Below are positions 54,419 through 61,597 of a DNA stretch of 64,000 nucleotides, in pieces. Position numbers and translations under genes: made by a program. Source of the DNA: Chryseobacterium sp. S0630 (GTDB lineage: Bacteria; Bacteroidota; Bacteroidia; Flavobacteriales; Weeksellaceae). The stretch is taken from positions 62,001 through 126,000 of the forward strand of contig NZ_JAMZGF010000004.1 of assembly GCF_024158915.1 (NCBI RefSeq), given 5' to 3'. The notes beneath the pieces are model-generated. The model made no database searches. It saw only the letters and a list, made by a program, of their open reading frames with translations, and was not told where the DNA came from. Positions within the stretch are counted from its first letter, which is position 1. The number at the start of each line of letters is the position of its first letter.

Positions 54419-54705
54419 AGATTTCAGTTCAATCAATCGGTTTAACACCACACGAACCACTAGAGTCACACATCGACAAAAAAGTTAGCAAATTGGATAC
54501 CTTCTATGACAAGATTCAGGAGTGTAAGGTATTTTTGAAAGTAGAAAATAATGCTGATAAAGCAAATAAAACAGCCGAGATTATTTTGGCGGTTCCGGGA
54601 GACGATATCGTAGTAAAGAAGACATCTGCAAGTTTTGAAGAAAGTTTGGACCTTTGTGTTGATACTGCTAAAAAGCTATTAATCAAGAAAAAAGAAATGG
54701 CATAG
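54415..54705 (+). CDS. hpf: Ribosome hibernation-promoting factor, short form
   Basis: A 96-residue HPF/RaiA-type protein that binds the 30S decoding site in stationary phase. The pattern ISVQSIGLTPHEPLESHIDK and the closing DTAKKLLIKKKE match the family; the long C-terminal dimerisation domain is absent. Start overlaps the xerC stop by 4 bp, so translation is coupled. The tRNA promoter follows 32 bp after its stop. Confidence 0.9.
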   Translation: MKISVQSIGLTPHEPLESHIDKKVSKLDTFYDKIQECKVFLKVENNADKANKTAEIILAVPGDDIVVKKTSASFEESLDLCVDTAKKLLIKKKEMA

Positions 54706-54736
54706 GAAAAAAAGTTAAAAAAAGTTTATAAAATAT

Positions 54737-54767
54737 TTGAGAATTCAAAAAATCCGTTCTATATTTG
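54737..54767 (+). promoter_or_regulatory. Promoter of the tRNA cluster
   Basis: TTG at 54737-54739 and TATATTTG at 54760-54767, 20 bp apart, about 48 bp before tRNA-Thr. The second tRNA-Thr copy has no such promoter. Confidence 0.75.
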
Positions 54768-54814
54768 CACTCGCAAAAAAGGAACAGCGATCTTTTGAAT
54801 TCTTTTTTATATTT

Positions 54815-54888
54815 GCCTCCATAGCTCAGTTGGCCAGAGCACGTGATTTGTAATCTCGGGGTCGTGGGTTCGAATCCCTCTGGAGGCT
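54815..54888 (+). tRNA. tRNA-Thr(TGT), copy 1
   Basis: Acceptor GCCTCCA/TGGAGGC, D arm GCTC-GAGC, anticodon loop TTTGTAA, T arm GTGGGTTCGAATCCCTC. CCA is not encoded. 74 nt. Confidence 0.95.
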
Positions 54889-54906
54889 CATAAAATATAA
54901 ACTTTT

Positions 54907-54987
54907 GGGGAGATTCCAGAGTGGCTAAATGGGACTGACTGTAACTCAGTTGCTTCGGCTTCGTAGGTTCGAATCCTGCTCTCCCCA
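54907..54987 (+). tRNA. tRNA-Tyr(GTA), copy 1
   Basis: A class II tRNA of 81 nt with acceptor GGGGAGA/TCTCCCC, anticodon GTA in ACTGTAACT and a short variable arm TTGCTTCGGCTTCG. CCA is not encoded. Confidence 0.95.
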
Positions 54988-55011
54988 CTTTATATTTTTA
55001 TAAAAAAAAAC

Positions 55012-55042
55012 TTGCAAGATTAAATAAGTTTTCTTAGTTTTG
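55012..55042 (+). promoter_or_regulatory. Internal promoter of tRNA-Gly, copy 1
   Basis: TTG at 55012-55014 and TAGTTTTG at 55035-55042, 20-bp spacer, 35 bp before tRNA-Gly. It is copied exactly at 55436-55466. Confidence 0.7.
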
Positions 55043-55076
55043 CACAGCGTTTACCAATAGTTTTGGAAACAAAATT

Positions 55077-55149
55077 GCGGAAGTAGCTCAGTTGGTAGAG
55101 CGTCAGCCTTCCAAGCTGAATGTCGCGGGTTCGACCCCCGTCTTCCGCT
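55077..55149 (+). tRNA. tRNA-Gly(TCC), copy 1
   Basis: Acceptor GCGGAAG/CTTCCGC, anticodon TCC in CTTCCAAG, T arm CGGGTTCGACCCCCG. 73 nt, CCA not encoded. Confidence 0.95.
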
Positions 55150-55150
55150 C

Positions 55151-55182
55151 AAAAAAATCACACCATAAAGGTGATTTTTTTT
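55151..55182 (+). terminator. Terminator after the first Thr-Tyr-Gly block
   Basis: A-rich stem with ATCAC/GTGAT and flanking A/T pairs (about 11 bp), 9-nt loop, then T run. Confidence 0.75.
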
Positions 55183-55238
55183 AACACTGAAATATGTAGA
55201 GTAGAGTTTCTCGATCAGTTTCAGTCTTTTATTAAAAT

Positions 55239-55312
55239 GCCTCCATAGCTCAGTTGGCCAGAGCACGTGATTTGTAATCTCGGGGTCGTGGGTTCGAATC
55301 CCTCTGGAGGCT
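55239..55312 (+). tRNA. tRNA-Thr(TGT), copy 2
   Basis: Identical to 54815-54888, but without the upstream -33/-7 pair. Confidence 0.95.
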
Positions 55313-55330
55313 CATAAAATATAAACTTTT

Positions 55331-55411
55331 GGGGAGATTCCAGAGTGGCTAAATGGGACTGACTGTAACTCAGTTGCTTCGGCTTCGTAGGTTCGAATCC
55401 TGCTCTCCCCA
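55331..55411 (+). tRNA. tRNA-Tyr(GTA), copy 2
   Basis: Identical to 54907-54987. Confidence 0.95.
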
Positions 55412-55435
55412 CTTTATATTTTTATAAAAAAAAAC

Positions 55436-55466
55436 TTGCAAGATTAAATAAGTTTTCTTAGTTTTG
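55436..55466 (+). promoter_or_regulatory. Internal promoter of tRNA-Gly, copy 2
   Basis: Exact copy of 55012-55042 (TTG, 20 bp, TAGTTTTG). Confidence 0.7.
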
Positions 55467-55500
55467 CACAGCGTTTACCAATAGTTTTGGAAACAAAATT

Positions 55501-55573
55501 GCGGAAGTAGCTCAGTTGGTAGAGCGTCAGCCTTCCAAGCTGAATGTCGCGGGTTCGACCCCCGTCTTCCGCT
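55501..55573 (+). tRNA. tRNA-Gly(TCC), copy 2
   Basis: Identical to 55077-55149. Confidence 0.95.
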
Positions 55574-55615
55574 CAACAAAAAATCATGCTACTTAGTGTG
55601 ATTTTTTTAGTTGAT

Positions 55616-55687
55616 GCCGACTTAGCTCAGCGGTAGAGTGCTTCCTTGGTAAGGAAGAGGTCACGGGTTCAAGTCCCGTAGTTGGCT
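55616..55687 (+). tRNA. tRNA-Thr(GGT)
   Basis: 72 nt: acceptor GCCGACT/AGTTGGC (one G-U), anticodon GGT in CTTGGTAAG, T arm ACGGGTTCAAGTCCCGT. In related genomes this tRNA commonly precedes tuf; here no tuf follows. Confidence 0.95.
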
Positions 55688-55693
55688 CTAATT

Positions 55694-55715
55694 TTTTTAT
55701 ATTTAAATATAAAAA
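55694..55715. repeat. AT-only palindrome after tRNA-Thr(GGT)
   Basis: A perfect 22-bp palindrome centred on TATTTAAATA. It may act as a weak terminator for the tRNA transcript. Confidence 0.5.
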
Positions 55716-55736
55716 GTATAAAACACAATTCCGTGA

Positions 55737-56861
55737 AAAAAAAACAAAACCTTTCTGGTTTATATTTTAAACTATAAAACAATTCTTGTTTTATTAGTTC
55801 TTCCGCTTTTAAAGCATATAAATAAAAATTTACATTTTTTCGATAAATATAACAATGGATGGAGCTATGCAGATTGGCTTATTAATTATCAGGACGGTGG
55901 ATTTAAAAGAAGAGGATTAGGGGGAACTTTGTTTATTTGGCTTCATGACATTACAAATATTCCTTTATACAGGATAGTTTACTTTATTCAGTTTTCTATA
56001 TATATCATATTTTTCATTTATTTTATACTAATTCTTTATAAAAAGAAACTATCACCTTTATATTTAACTTTAATTTTTACACCTCTTACTTTTTTATTTT
56101 ACTATTATGATATAAATATTATAGGTAGAAAAGAAATTATTTTTATTACGGTGTATAGTGCTTTTATTTATTATATAAGCAGTAATACTTATCGGAAAAA
56201 AACAGAAGTATTAATTATTGGGTTTATATTTTTGTTTTCATTCTTCCATGAAATAATCATTTTTTATATACCTTATTTTATATTTTCATTGTTTTATTTT
56301 GATGTTAAATATAAGCTGAAACGAAGTTTAATATATTTAACAGTCTGTATTATACCAATGTTTCTTTTCTCTTTTATAGGGTCAAAAATTAATAATGGAA
56401 AATCTTTGCAGATATTGGAACAAAGAGGTGTACTCTTGTCAGGTGATAATATTTTTACATGGGATGAGAATTTAGATATCGTAGCTCAGATTATATCGAA
56501 GATTTCAGACTATGGCTTATACGGAATCAGTTTTGTTATAATTTTTGCGGTATTTGCTTATTATATAAGTATTAAAACACCAAACAGTAAAAAGATTTTA
56601 TTAGGATTCACATTATGTTGTATCATCACAATCCCATTATTTATTATTGCCCTAGATTGGGGAAGATGGCTTCATATACACTTTATGATGTTGTTATTAT
56701 TTTTAACATCTATTTTGCCCATCCGAAAACTGGAAGAGAGTAGAATAACGCTAAACAAAGAATTGTTTATAAGCCTTATGATTGTACTGATCTTATCAAT
56801 TTTTCAGGTAAGACACTGTCAGTTTGGTTTTTTATTCAATTTAATTAATAACCAACCCTGA
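55737..56861 (+). CDS. Polytopic membrane protein, start uncertain (possibly frameshifted)
   Basis: A membrane protein with about ten hydrophobic helices, AT-rich and rich in Ile, Phe and Tyr. The frame is open from 55737. The segment before the first usable start (TTG 55929) is clearly coding, with an N-terminal helix, then SYADWLINYQDGGFKRRGLG; this G-F-RRGL motif and the later DWGRW occur in polymerase-like or EpsG-like membrane proteins of surface polysaccharide pathways. In-frame ATG, GTG or TTG is missing there. A GTG at 55733 would fit if the following A9 run had eight A, giving about 375 residues. So the gene is either frameshifted, phase-variable, or misread. No polysaccharide genes are adjacent. 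Function not assigned. Confidence 0.6.
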   Translation, partial: KKNKTFLVYILNYKTILVLLVLPLLKHINKNLHFFDKYNNGWSYADWLINYQDGGFKRRGLGGTLFIWLHDITNIPLYRIVYFIQFSIYIIFFIYFILILYKKKLSPLYLTLIFTPLTFLFYYYDINIIGRKEIIFITVYSAFIYYISSNTYRKKTEVLIIGFIFLFSFFHEIIIFYIPYFIFSLFYFDVKYKLKRSLIYLTVCIIPMFLFSFIGSKINNGKSLQILEQRGVLLSGDNIFTWDENLDIVAQIISKISDYGLYGISFVIIFAVFAYYISIKTPNSKKILLGFTLCCIITIPLFIIALDWGRWLHIHFMMLLLFLTSILPIRKLEESRITLNKELFISLMIVLILSIFQVRHCQFGFLFNLINNQP

Positions 56862-56933
56862 AACTTGTATTTTTATTTATACTTTCTTAAACTCCTGAAA
56901 ATTTTCTTTAAATTCGTGTAAAATAAATTTTTG

Positions 56934-57614
56934 ATGAATATTCTTTTACTGGAAGATGATCTCATTCTGTCTGCAGAATTGTGCAGATTTTTAGAATCAA
57001 ATAATTTTAACTGTGATAAGATCTATGACGGAGAGACTTTTCTTCGTCAGATAAAAAATAGTACTTATGATCTGTACTTACTAGATATTAATGTTCCTAA
57101 AATAAATGGACTGGATGTCTGTCAAACGATCCGTTCTTTTGACAAAAATACTCCTATCATTATCATCTCTGCCTATGGAGATATCTCTGATAAAAAAGAT
57201 GCCTTCACCAGGCTGGCTGATGATTATCTTGTAAAGCCATTCCAGTTTGAGGAACTTCTGCTAAGAATCAATTCATTGCTGAGGAGAAAAGCGCCTTCTG
57301 ATAGTTCAGATCAGGATATTTTAAGAATTGATGACCTTATTATCAATAAAACCGAACAGAAAGTTTATCGTGGAGGTAATGAGATAGCCCTTACCCTAAA
57401 AGAATTCCAACTTCTGGTTTATCTTGCAGAAGCACAAGGAAGAACCGTTTCCAAGCAACAGATCACAGAACATGTCTGGGAACATAATTTTAACACGAAT
57501 ACTAACACCGTAGAAGTTTATATCAATTTCCTGAGGAAGAAGATCGATAAAGATTTTAAAATAAAACTGATCCACACCCGTTCAGGTTTTGGATACTATC
57601 TAAGCCCATTATAA
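56934..57614 (+). CDS. OmpR-family response regulator
   Basis: A 226-residue two-component regulator. Receiver domain (1-118) has the acidic pocket in LLEDD, phospho-acceptor Asp51 in LLDINVPKINGLD and Lys near 100 in DYLVKPFQFEE; the C-terminal winged helix (about 125-224) ends RSGFGYYLSPL. I start at the ATG at 56934 rather than the TTG three bases earlier. The sensor kinase begins on the base after its stop codon, so the pair is cotranscribed. Downstream metal efflux genes are the likely target. Confidence 0.93.
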   Translation: MNILLLEDDLILSAELCRFLESNNFNCDKIYDGETFLRQIKNSTYDLYLLDINVPKINGLDVCQTIRSFDKNTPIIIISAYGDISDKKDAFTRLADDYLVKPFQFEELLLRINSLLRRKAPSDSSDQDILRIDDLIINKTEQKVYRGGNEIALTLKEFQLLVYLAEAQGRTVSKQQITEHVWEHNFNTNTNTVEVYINFLRKKIDKDFKIKLIHTRSGFGYYLSPL

Positions 57615-58979
57615 ATGTCTTTAAAAAGAAAGATCGCTTTAACGATAAGTATTGCCTTTTCATTATTATTTGGAATGGTGATGGCGGTCATTTATTTATC
57701 TTTTAATGATTTCAGAAGAGATGAGTTTAAAGAAAGATTCAGGCAGAGACTTGAATTTACTTCTCATTTCATCTCAAAATCCAAAGACTTTGAAGAGGAA
57801 GCACCCGTTTTTTTCAATGAAAATTCAGATAACATTCTTTTGAATGAAAAGATTTTAATTTTCAATGAGAAAAAAGAATTGATCTACAGTACGATCAAAG
57901 ACCGAAATGTCATCTGGGATAGTGCCATGCTTAAGGAGCTGGATAAAAAGAAGATTATCTATACAGAAAAGACCGTTCCGGAAATCTATGCAGCACTTAG
58001 GAATATCAACGGCGAAAATTATTATATCCTTACAAGTGCTTTTGATACCAATGGGAAATCCAAATTGGGATATCTTAAATATCTTTTGATTACAGCTTAT
58101 GTGATGAGCACCATGCTTATTGGTTTCTTCAGCTATTATTTTGTGGAAAAGTTCCTCCGTCCTCTGGAAGATCTGAACAAAGAAATCTCTGAAGTTACGG
58201 CTCATAAACTCACCACACAGATTCCGGTAGAGCAATCCAATGATGAAGTAAGTGTTCTTGCAAAATCCTTTAATACAATGATTGGAAGGCTGGATGATGT
58301 ATTTCAGTCACAAAAAGATTTTACAGCCAGTGCTTCGCATGAGATCAGAACTCCTATTACAAGAATGGCATTTCAGCTGGAAAACCTTATTAAGTTTGAA
58401 GAACATTCTCCGGAAACTCTGTCTTCTTTAAAACAAATCCAGAGAGATGTATACCAGCTGTCGGATCTGACAAATTCACTTTTACTGCTTACCAAGTTTG
58501 ATAAAGAAAATATCCAGAGTATTTATGAGGAAGTAAGAATCGATGAAGTCATTTTTGAAGCTTTTGAAGCGGTGGAAAAAAGTTATCCACAACTTAAGCT
58601 GGATTTTCTGATCAATGAAGAAAGTTCTGAAAATGCTTTTCTGACTATAAAAGGAATTCAGTCACTATTGGTAATTGTATTTATCAACTTGTTTAAAAAT
58701 GCAGCGGTGTATTCAGATAATACAGAAGTGAATGTTCTGATCACTGAAACCAATGATAATCTTTCCATCGAAGTTATTTCCCATGGTAATACTATTTCTG
58801 AAGATGAGCAGGCTAAACTTTTTGAAGCTTTCACGAGAGGAAATAACGCACAGAATATAGCCGGGTCAGGATTAGGTCTTAGAATCGTCAAAAGGATTCT
58901 GGAATATCATGATGCAGATATTATATATTCTTCACCTGAAGAGTATATGAATAAGTTTACACTATTTTTTAAAAAATAA
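57615..58979 (+). CDS. Sensor histidine kinase of the metal-efflux type
   Basis: A 454-residue membrane kinase: helix 1 (about 7-28), periplasmic sensor (30-150), helix 2 (about 155-177), HAMP (178-230), dimerisation domain with phospho-acceptor His242 in SASHEIRTPITRM, and ATPase domain with N box (VFINLFKNAAVYS) and G box GSGLGLRIVKRIL. The arrangement is as in CusS/CzcS, but the periplasmic part has few His or Met, so the ligand is uncertain. It starts directly after the regulator's stop. A terminator separates it from the efflux genes. Confidence 0.92.
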   Translation: MSLKRKIALTISIAFSLLFGMVMAVIYLSFNDFRRDEFKERFRQRLEFTSHFISKSKDFEEEAPVFFNENSDNILLNEKILIFNEKKELIYSTIKDRNVIWDSAMLKELDKKKIIYTEKTVPEIYAALRNINGENYYILTSAFDTNGKSKLGYLKYLLITAYVMSTMLIGFFSYYFVEKFLRPLEDLNKEISEVTAHKLTTQIPVEQSNDEVSVLAKSFNTMIGRLDDVFQSQKDFTASASHEIRTPITRMAFQLENLIKFEEHSPETLSSLKQIQRDVYQLSDLTNSLLLLTKFDKENIQSIYEEVRIDEVIFEAFEAVEKSYPQLKLDFLINEESSENAFLTIKGIQSLLVIVFINLFKNAAVYSDNTEVNVLITETNDNLSIEVISHGNTISEDEQAKLFEAFTRGNNAQNIAGSGLGLRIVKRILEYHDADIIYSSPEEYMNKFTLFFKK

Positions 58980-58983
58980 AATG

Positions 58984-59019
58984 AAAAGCAACTGATATGA
59001 AAAACAGTTGCTTTTTTGT
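58984..59019 (+). terminator. Terminator of the two-component operon
   Basis: AAAAGCAACTG pairs with CAGTTGCTTTT around a 10-nt loop, followed by further T. Confidence 0.88.
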
Positions 59020-59196
59020 TAAACTTCCGATTAAATTTTTTAATAAAAATTCAATAGTTGGAGAAAAATTTACTGATTTCATGTTGTGGTTTGTTGTAGA
59101 AACAGCCTGCTCAAGCCTATTTTAATATTTTTTTAAGCGTCATTTAAGTTTCTTTTAATAGCATCAAAGCAATTTTGTAATTTAAAAAGAAAAATA

Positions 59197-60438
59197 ATGA
59201 ACAGAATTGCAGTGCTGTGCCTCGCCGTTTCCTCATTCATGGCGGCACAACAGCAGATGTCTCTTTTGGATTGCGAAGAAGCTTTCCAGAAGAACAACCT
59301 CCAACTGCTCGCCGAACAATACAACATCAATATGGCTGATGCGGATATTCTGCAGGCTAAAATCTGGGAATTACCACAATTAAGCGGGCAATTCAACGCT
59401 TATAATCCTCAAGACAAAAAGTTTTTTGATGTAGGACATTCTAAAGGAGCGGGTATTACTCAATTGATTTACATGGGTGGTAAAAAGAAAAATGAAATTG
59501 CTTTTGCCAAGTCCAATAAAGAGCTTGCTCAACTTCAGTTTTCACAATTGCTGGTAGATTTAAGATCTCAGCTCCGTTCTACCTATTTCAATCTTTACTA
59601 CGAAAAACTAAAGCTTGAGAATACCAACAGGCAGCTAGGGTATATGAATGATCTTTTAAACGCCTATCGTGTGCAGTCAGCAAAAGGAAATGTTTCCCTT
59701 AAAGACGCAGTAAGGCTGCAGAGTATTGTAATCCAGCTGAATCATGATAAACTGGAGATCAATAAAAATATTCTTGATTTTGAACAGAATCTGAAAGTTC
59801 TGACAGGAGTTACTGAAGAGATAGAACCTACGATGTCTGAAACCGAAGCTAAAGAAGCTTTGGTGGCACAGCCTTTCGGTGATGAAGAAGAACTGAAAAG
59901 CAAAGCCCTGGAAAATAATGCAGATTACCGATATAATTTGAAACTTATTGATAACAGTAAGCTGTATGCACAGTGGCAGAAATCATTGAATGTACCGGAT
60001 GTTACCGTAGGCGCTGCATGGGACCAGGCAGGAGGAACCTTCAATAACGAAGCAAATTTGACTTTAGGAATTCCTTTGCCGCTATGGAAAGCCAATCAGG
60101 GAAATGTTGTAAAAGCAAATTATGCCATTCAGCAGAATCAGAAAAATGCAGACTTTCAAAAACTAACTCTGGAAACTAAAGTCCAATCTGCCTATAAAAC
60201 CTGGAAAGCACAATACGACCAGCTTCTGGATGTGAAAACTACAGACCTTCAGAATATGGAGCTTGTTTATAACGGAATGCTGAACAATTTCAGAAAAGGA
60301 AATGTAAACCTGATTGAATTTACAGACTTCATGGATAGTTACAGGGAGACAGCTCTTCAGATCTATGATATGAAAAATGAAATCATGCAGTCTGCAGAAC
60401 AGCTTAATCAATTAGTACAAACGAAAATCTTCTATTAA
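59197..60438 (+). CDS. TolC-family outer membrane factor (CzcC-like)
   Basis: A 413-residue outer-membrane channel of a tripartite pump. Signal peptide (MNRIAVLCLAVSSFMAAQQ), then the two long coiled-coil hairpin repeats of the OEP fold (e.g. LEKLKLENTNRQLGYMN-like YEKLKLENTNRQLGYMNDLL and the equivalent helix near 330-400). It is 2 bp before the adaptor gene. The upstream 177 bp after the terminator must hold the operon promoter. The CzcC/CusC identity comes from the neighbours. Confidence 0.88.
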   Translation: MNRIAVLCLAVSSFMAAQQQMSLLDCEEAFQKNNLQLLAEQYNINMADADILQAKIWELPQLSGQFNAYNPQDKKFFDVGHSKGAGITQLIYMGGKKKNEIAFAKSNKELAQLQFSQLLVDLRSQLRSTYFNLYYEKLKLENTNRQLGYMNDLLNAYRVQSAKGNVSLKDAVRLQSIVIQLNHDKLEINKNILDFEQNLKVLTGVTEEIEPTMSETEAKEALVAQPFGDEEELKSKALENNADYRYNLKLIDNSKLYAQWQKSLNVPDVTVGAAWDQAGGTFNNEANLTLGIPLPLWKANQGNVVKANYAIQQNQKNADFQKLTLETKVQSAYKTWKAQYDQLLDVKTTDLQNMELVYNGMLNNFRKGNVNLIEFTDFMDSYRETALQIYDMKNEIMQSAEQLNQLVQTKIFY

Positions 60439-60439
60439 A

Positions 60440-61528
60440 ATGATGAAAACATATATTATCCCCGCATTGATGGTTCTTTCATTAATGGCCTGTTCCAAAA
60501 AAGAGGAAGAGAAAAATGTTCATGCCAAAAAAGGATTTGAACTCAGTAACACGATGCTGAATTCTATTTCTCTGGCAAAAGTTGAAAAAAAGAATATAGA
60601 AGATGAATACAGCTTTTACGGAAAAATCTCAGCAGATAAAAACAGCTATATAGACGTATACCCTTTAGTAGGAGGAAATGTGATGAGTGTCAATGTAGAA
60701 TTGGGTGACTATGTAAAAAAAGGACAAGTACTGGCTACGATTAGGAGTACTGAGCTTGCAGAAATTCAAAAGGATGTGAGCGATGCAAAAACAGATCTGG
60801 TAGTGGCAAAAAATAATCTTCGTGTGGCAAAAGAGCTTTACGAAGGAAAGCTTAATACAGAAAGAGATGTTCTGGAAGCTAAAAGTCAGTTACAAAAAGC
60901 TGAAGACCAATTGCAGAGAGCTGCAGCGGTAAGTACGGTTTATAATGTGAAAACCGGAAACATATACAGTGTGGTAGCACCTATCAGCGGATATATTGTT
61001 CAGAAAAGTATCAATAAAGACATGCAGCTGAGAAGTGACAGAAGTGATAATATTTTTGATGTGGCCAATACTACCAATGTATGGGCGATAATGAATGTCA
61101 ATGAATCTGATATTGATAAAATCAGTCTTGGAATGAAGGCACAGGTTTCCACCCTTTCTTATCCCGACAAAGTTTTTGATGGAAAAATTGATAAAATATT
61201 CAAAATTATTGATCCGCAGACTAACGCCATGCAGGCAAGAGTAGTATTGGACAATGCCAACGGACTTTTAATCCCGGACAGTAAAGCCACAATAAAAGTT
61301 TCCAGTCTGGAAAGCAACTCTACGCTTACTGTTCCATCCAAAGCTGTGATCTTTGATGATAATAAAAGCTTTGTGGTGATTTTTAAATCCAGGACAGATG
61401 TAAAGATCAGAGAAATCAAAGTATTAAAGCAGGTGGGTGATGTCACCTATATTGCAGACGGTCTGAAAGAAGGAGAAGAAGTGATTACCAACAATCAGCT
61501 GCTGATCTACCGCTCGCTGAACAGCTAG
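60440..61528 (+). CDS. RND efflux periplasmic adaptor (CzcB-like lipoprotein)
   Basis: A 362-residue membrane fusion protein linking pump and outer channel. Lipobox MACSKKEEE (Cys at about 18); lipoyl halves around DVYPLVGGNVMSVNVELGDY and the later YSVVAPISGYIVQK; alpha hairpin between them; beta-barrel domain to the end. It lacks a His-rich metal-binding N-terminus. Two bases after the outer membrane factor and 69 bp before the pump gene, so one operon. Confidence 0.9.
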   Translation: MMKTYIIPALMVLSLMACSKKEEEKNVHAKKGFELSNTMLNSISLAKVEKKNIEDEYSFYGKISADKNSYIDVYPLVGGNVMSVNVELGDYVKKGQVLATIRSTELAEIQKDVSDAKTDLVVAKNNLRVAKELYEGKLNTERDVLEAKSQLQKAEDQLQRAAAVSTVYNVKTGNIYSVVAPISGYIVQKSINKDMQLRSDRSDNIFDVANTTNVWAIMNVNESDIDKISLGMKAQVSTLSYPDKVFDGKIDKIFKIIDPQTNAMQARVVLDNANGLLIPDSKATIKVSSLESNSTLTVPSKAVIFDDNKSFVVIFKSRTDVKIREIKVLKQVGDVTYIADGLKEGEEVITNNQLLIYRSLNS

Positions 61529-61597
61529 TCTTATTAAACCATTAAGAATGTTTGCATTTTTCTTTAACGGCTTTTTTAGGTCATCAATGTATCTATC

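Larger units (their letters stand above)
54815..55577 (+). repeat. Tandem duplication of a tRNA Thr-Tyr-Gly block, 424-bp period
   Basis: Bases 54815-55153 recur at 55239-55577 without a difference that I can see, including spacers and the internal promoter. The sequences before the first and after each block differ. The intervening 85 bp hold the terminator at 55151-55182. Confidence 0.93.

Noticed and set aside
54683..55412. Open frames on the minus strand across the tRNA genes (54683-54988, 55051-55266, 55221-55412)
   Set aside because: They are antisense to tRNA-Thr, Tyr and Gly. Their recurring RAGFEPTKP and GFEPTTPRL strings are translations of tRNA T arms, a known annotation artefact.
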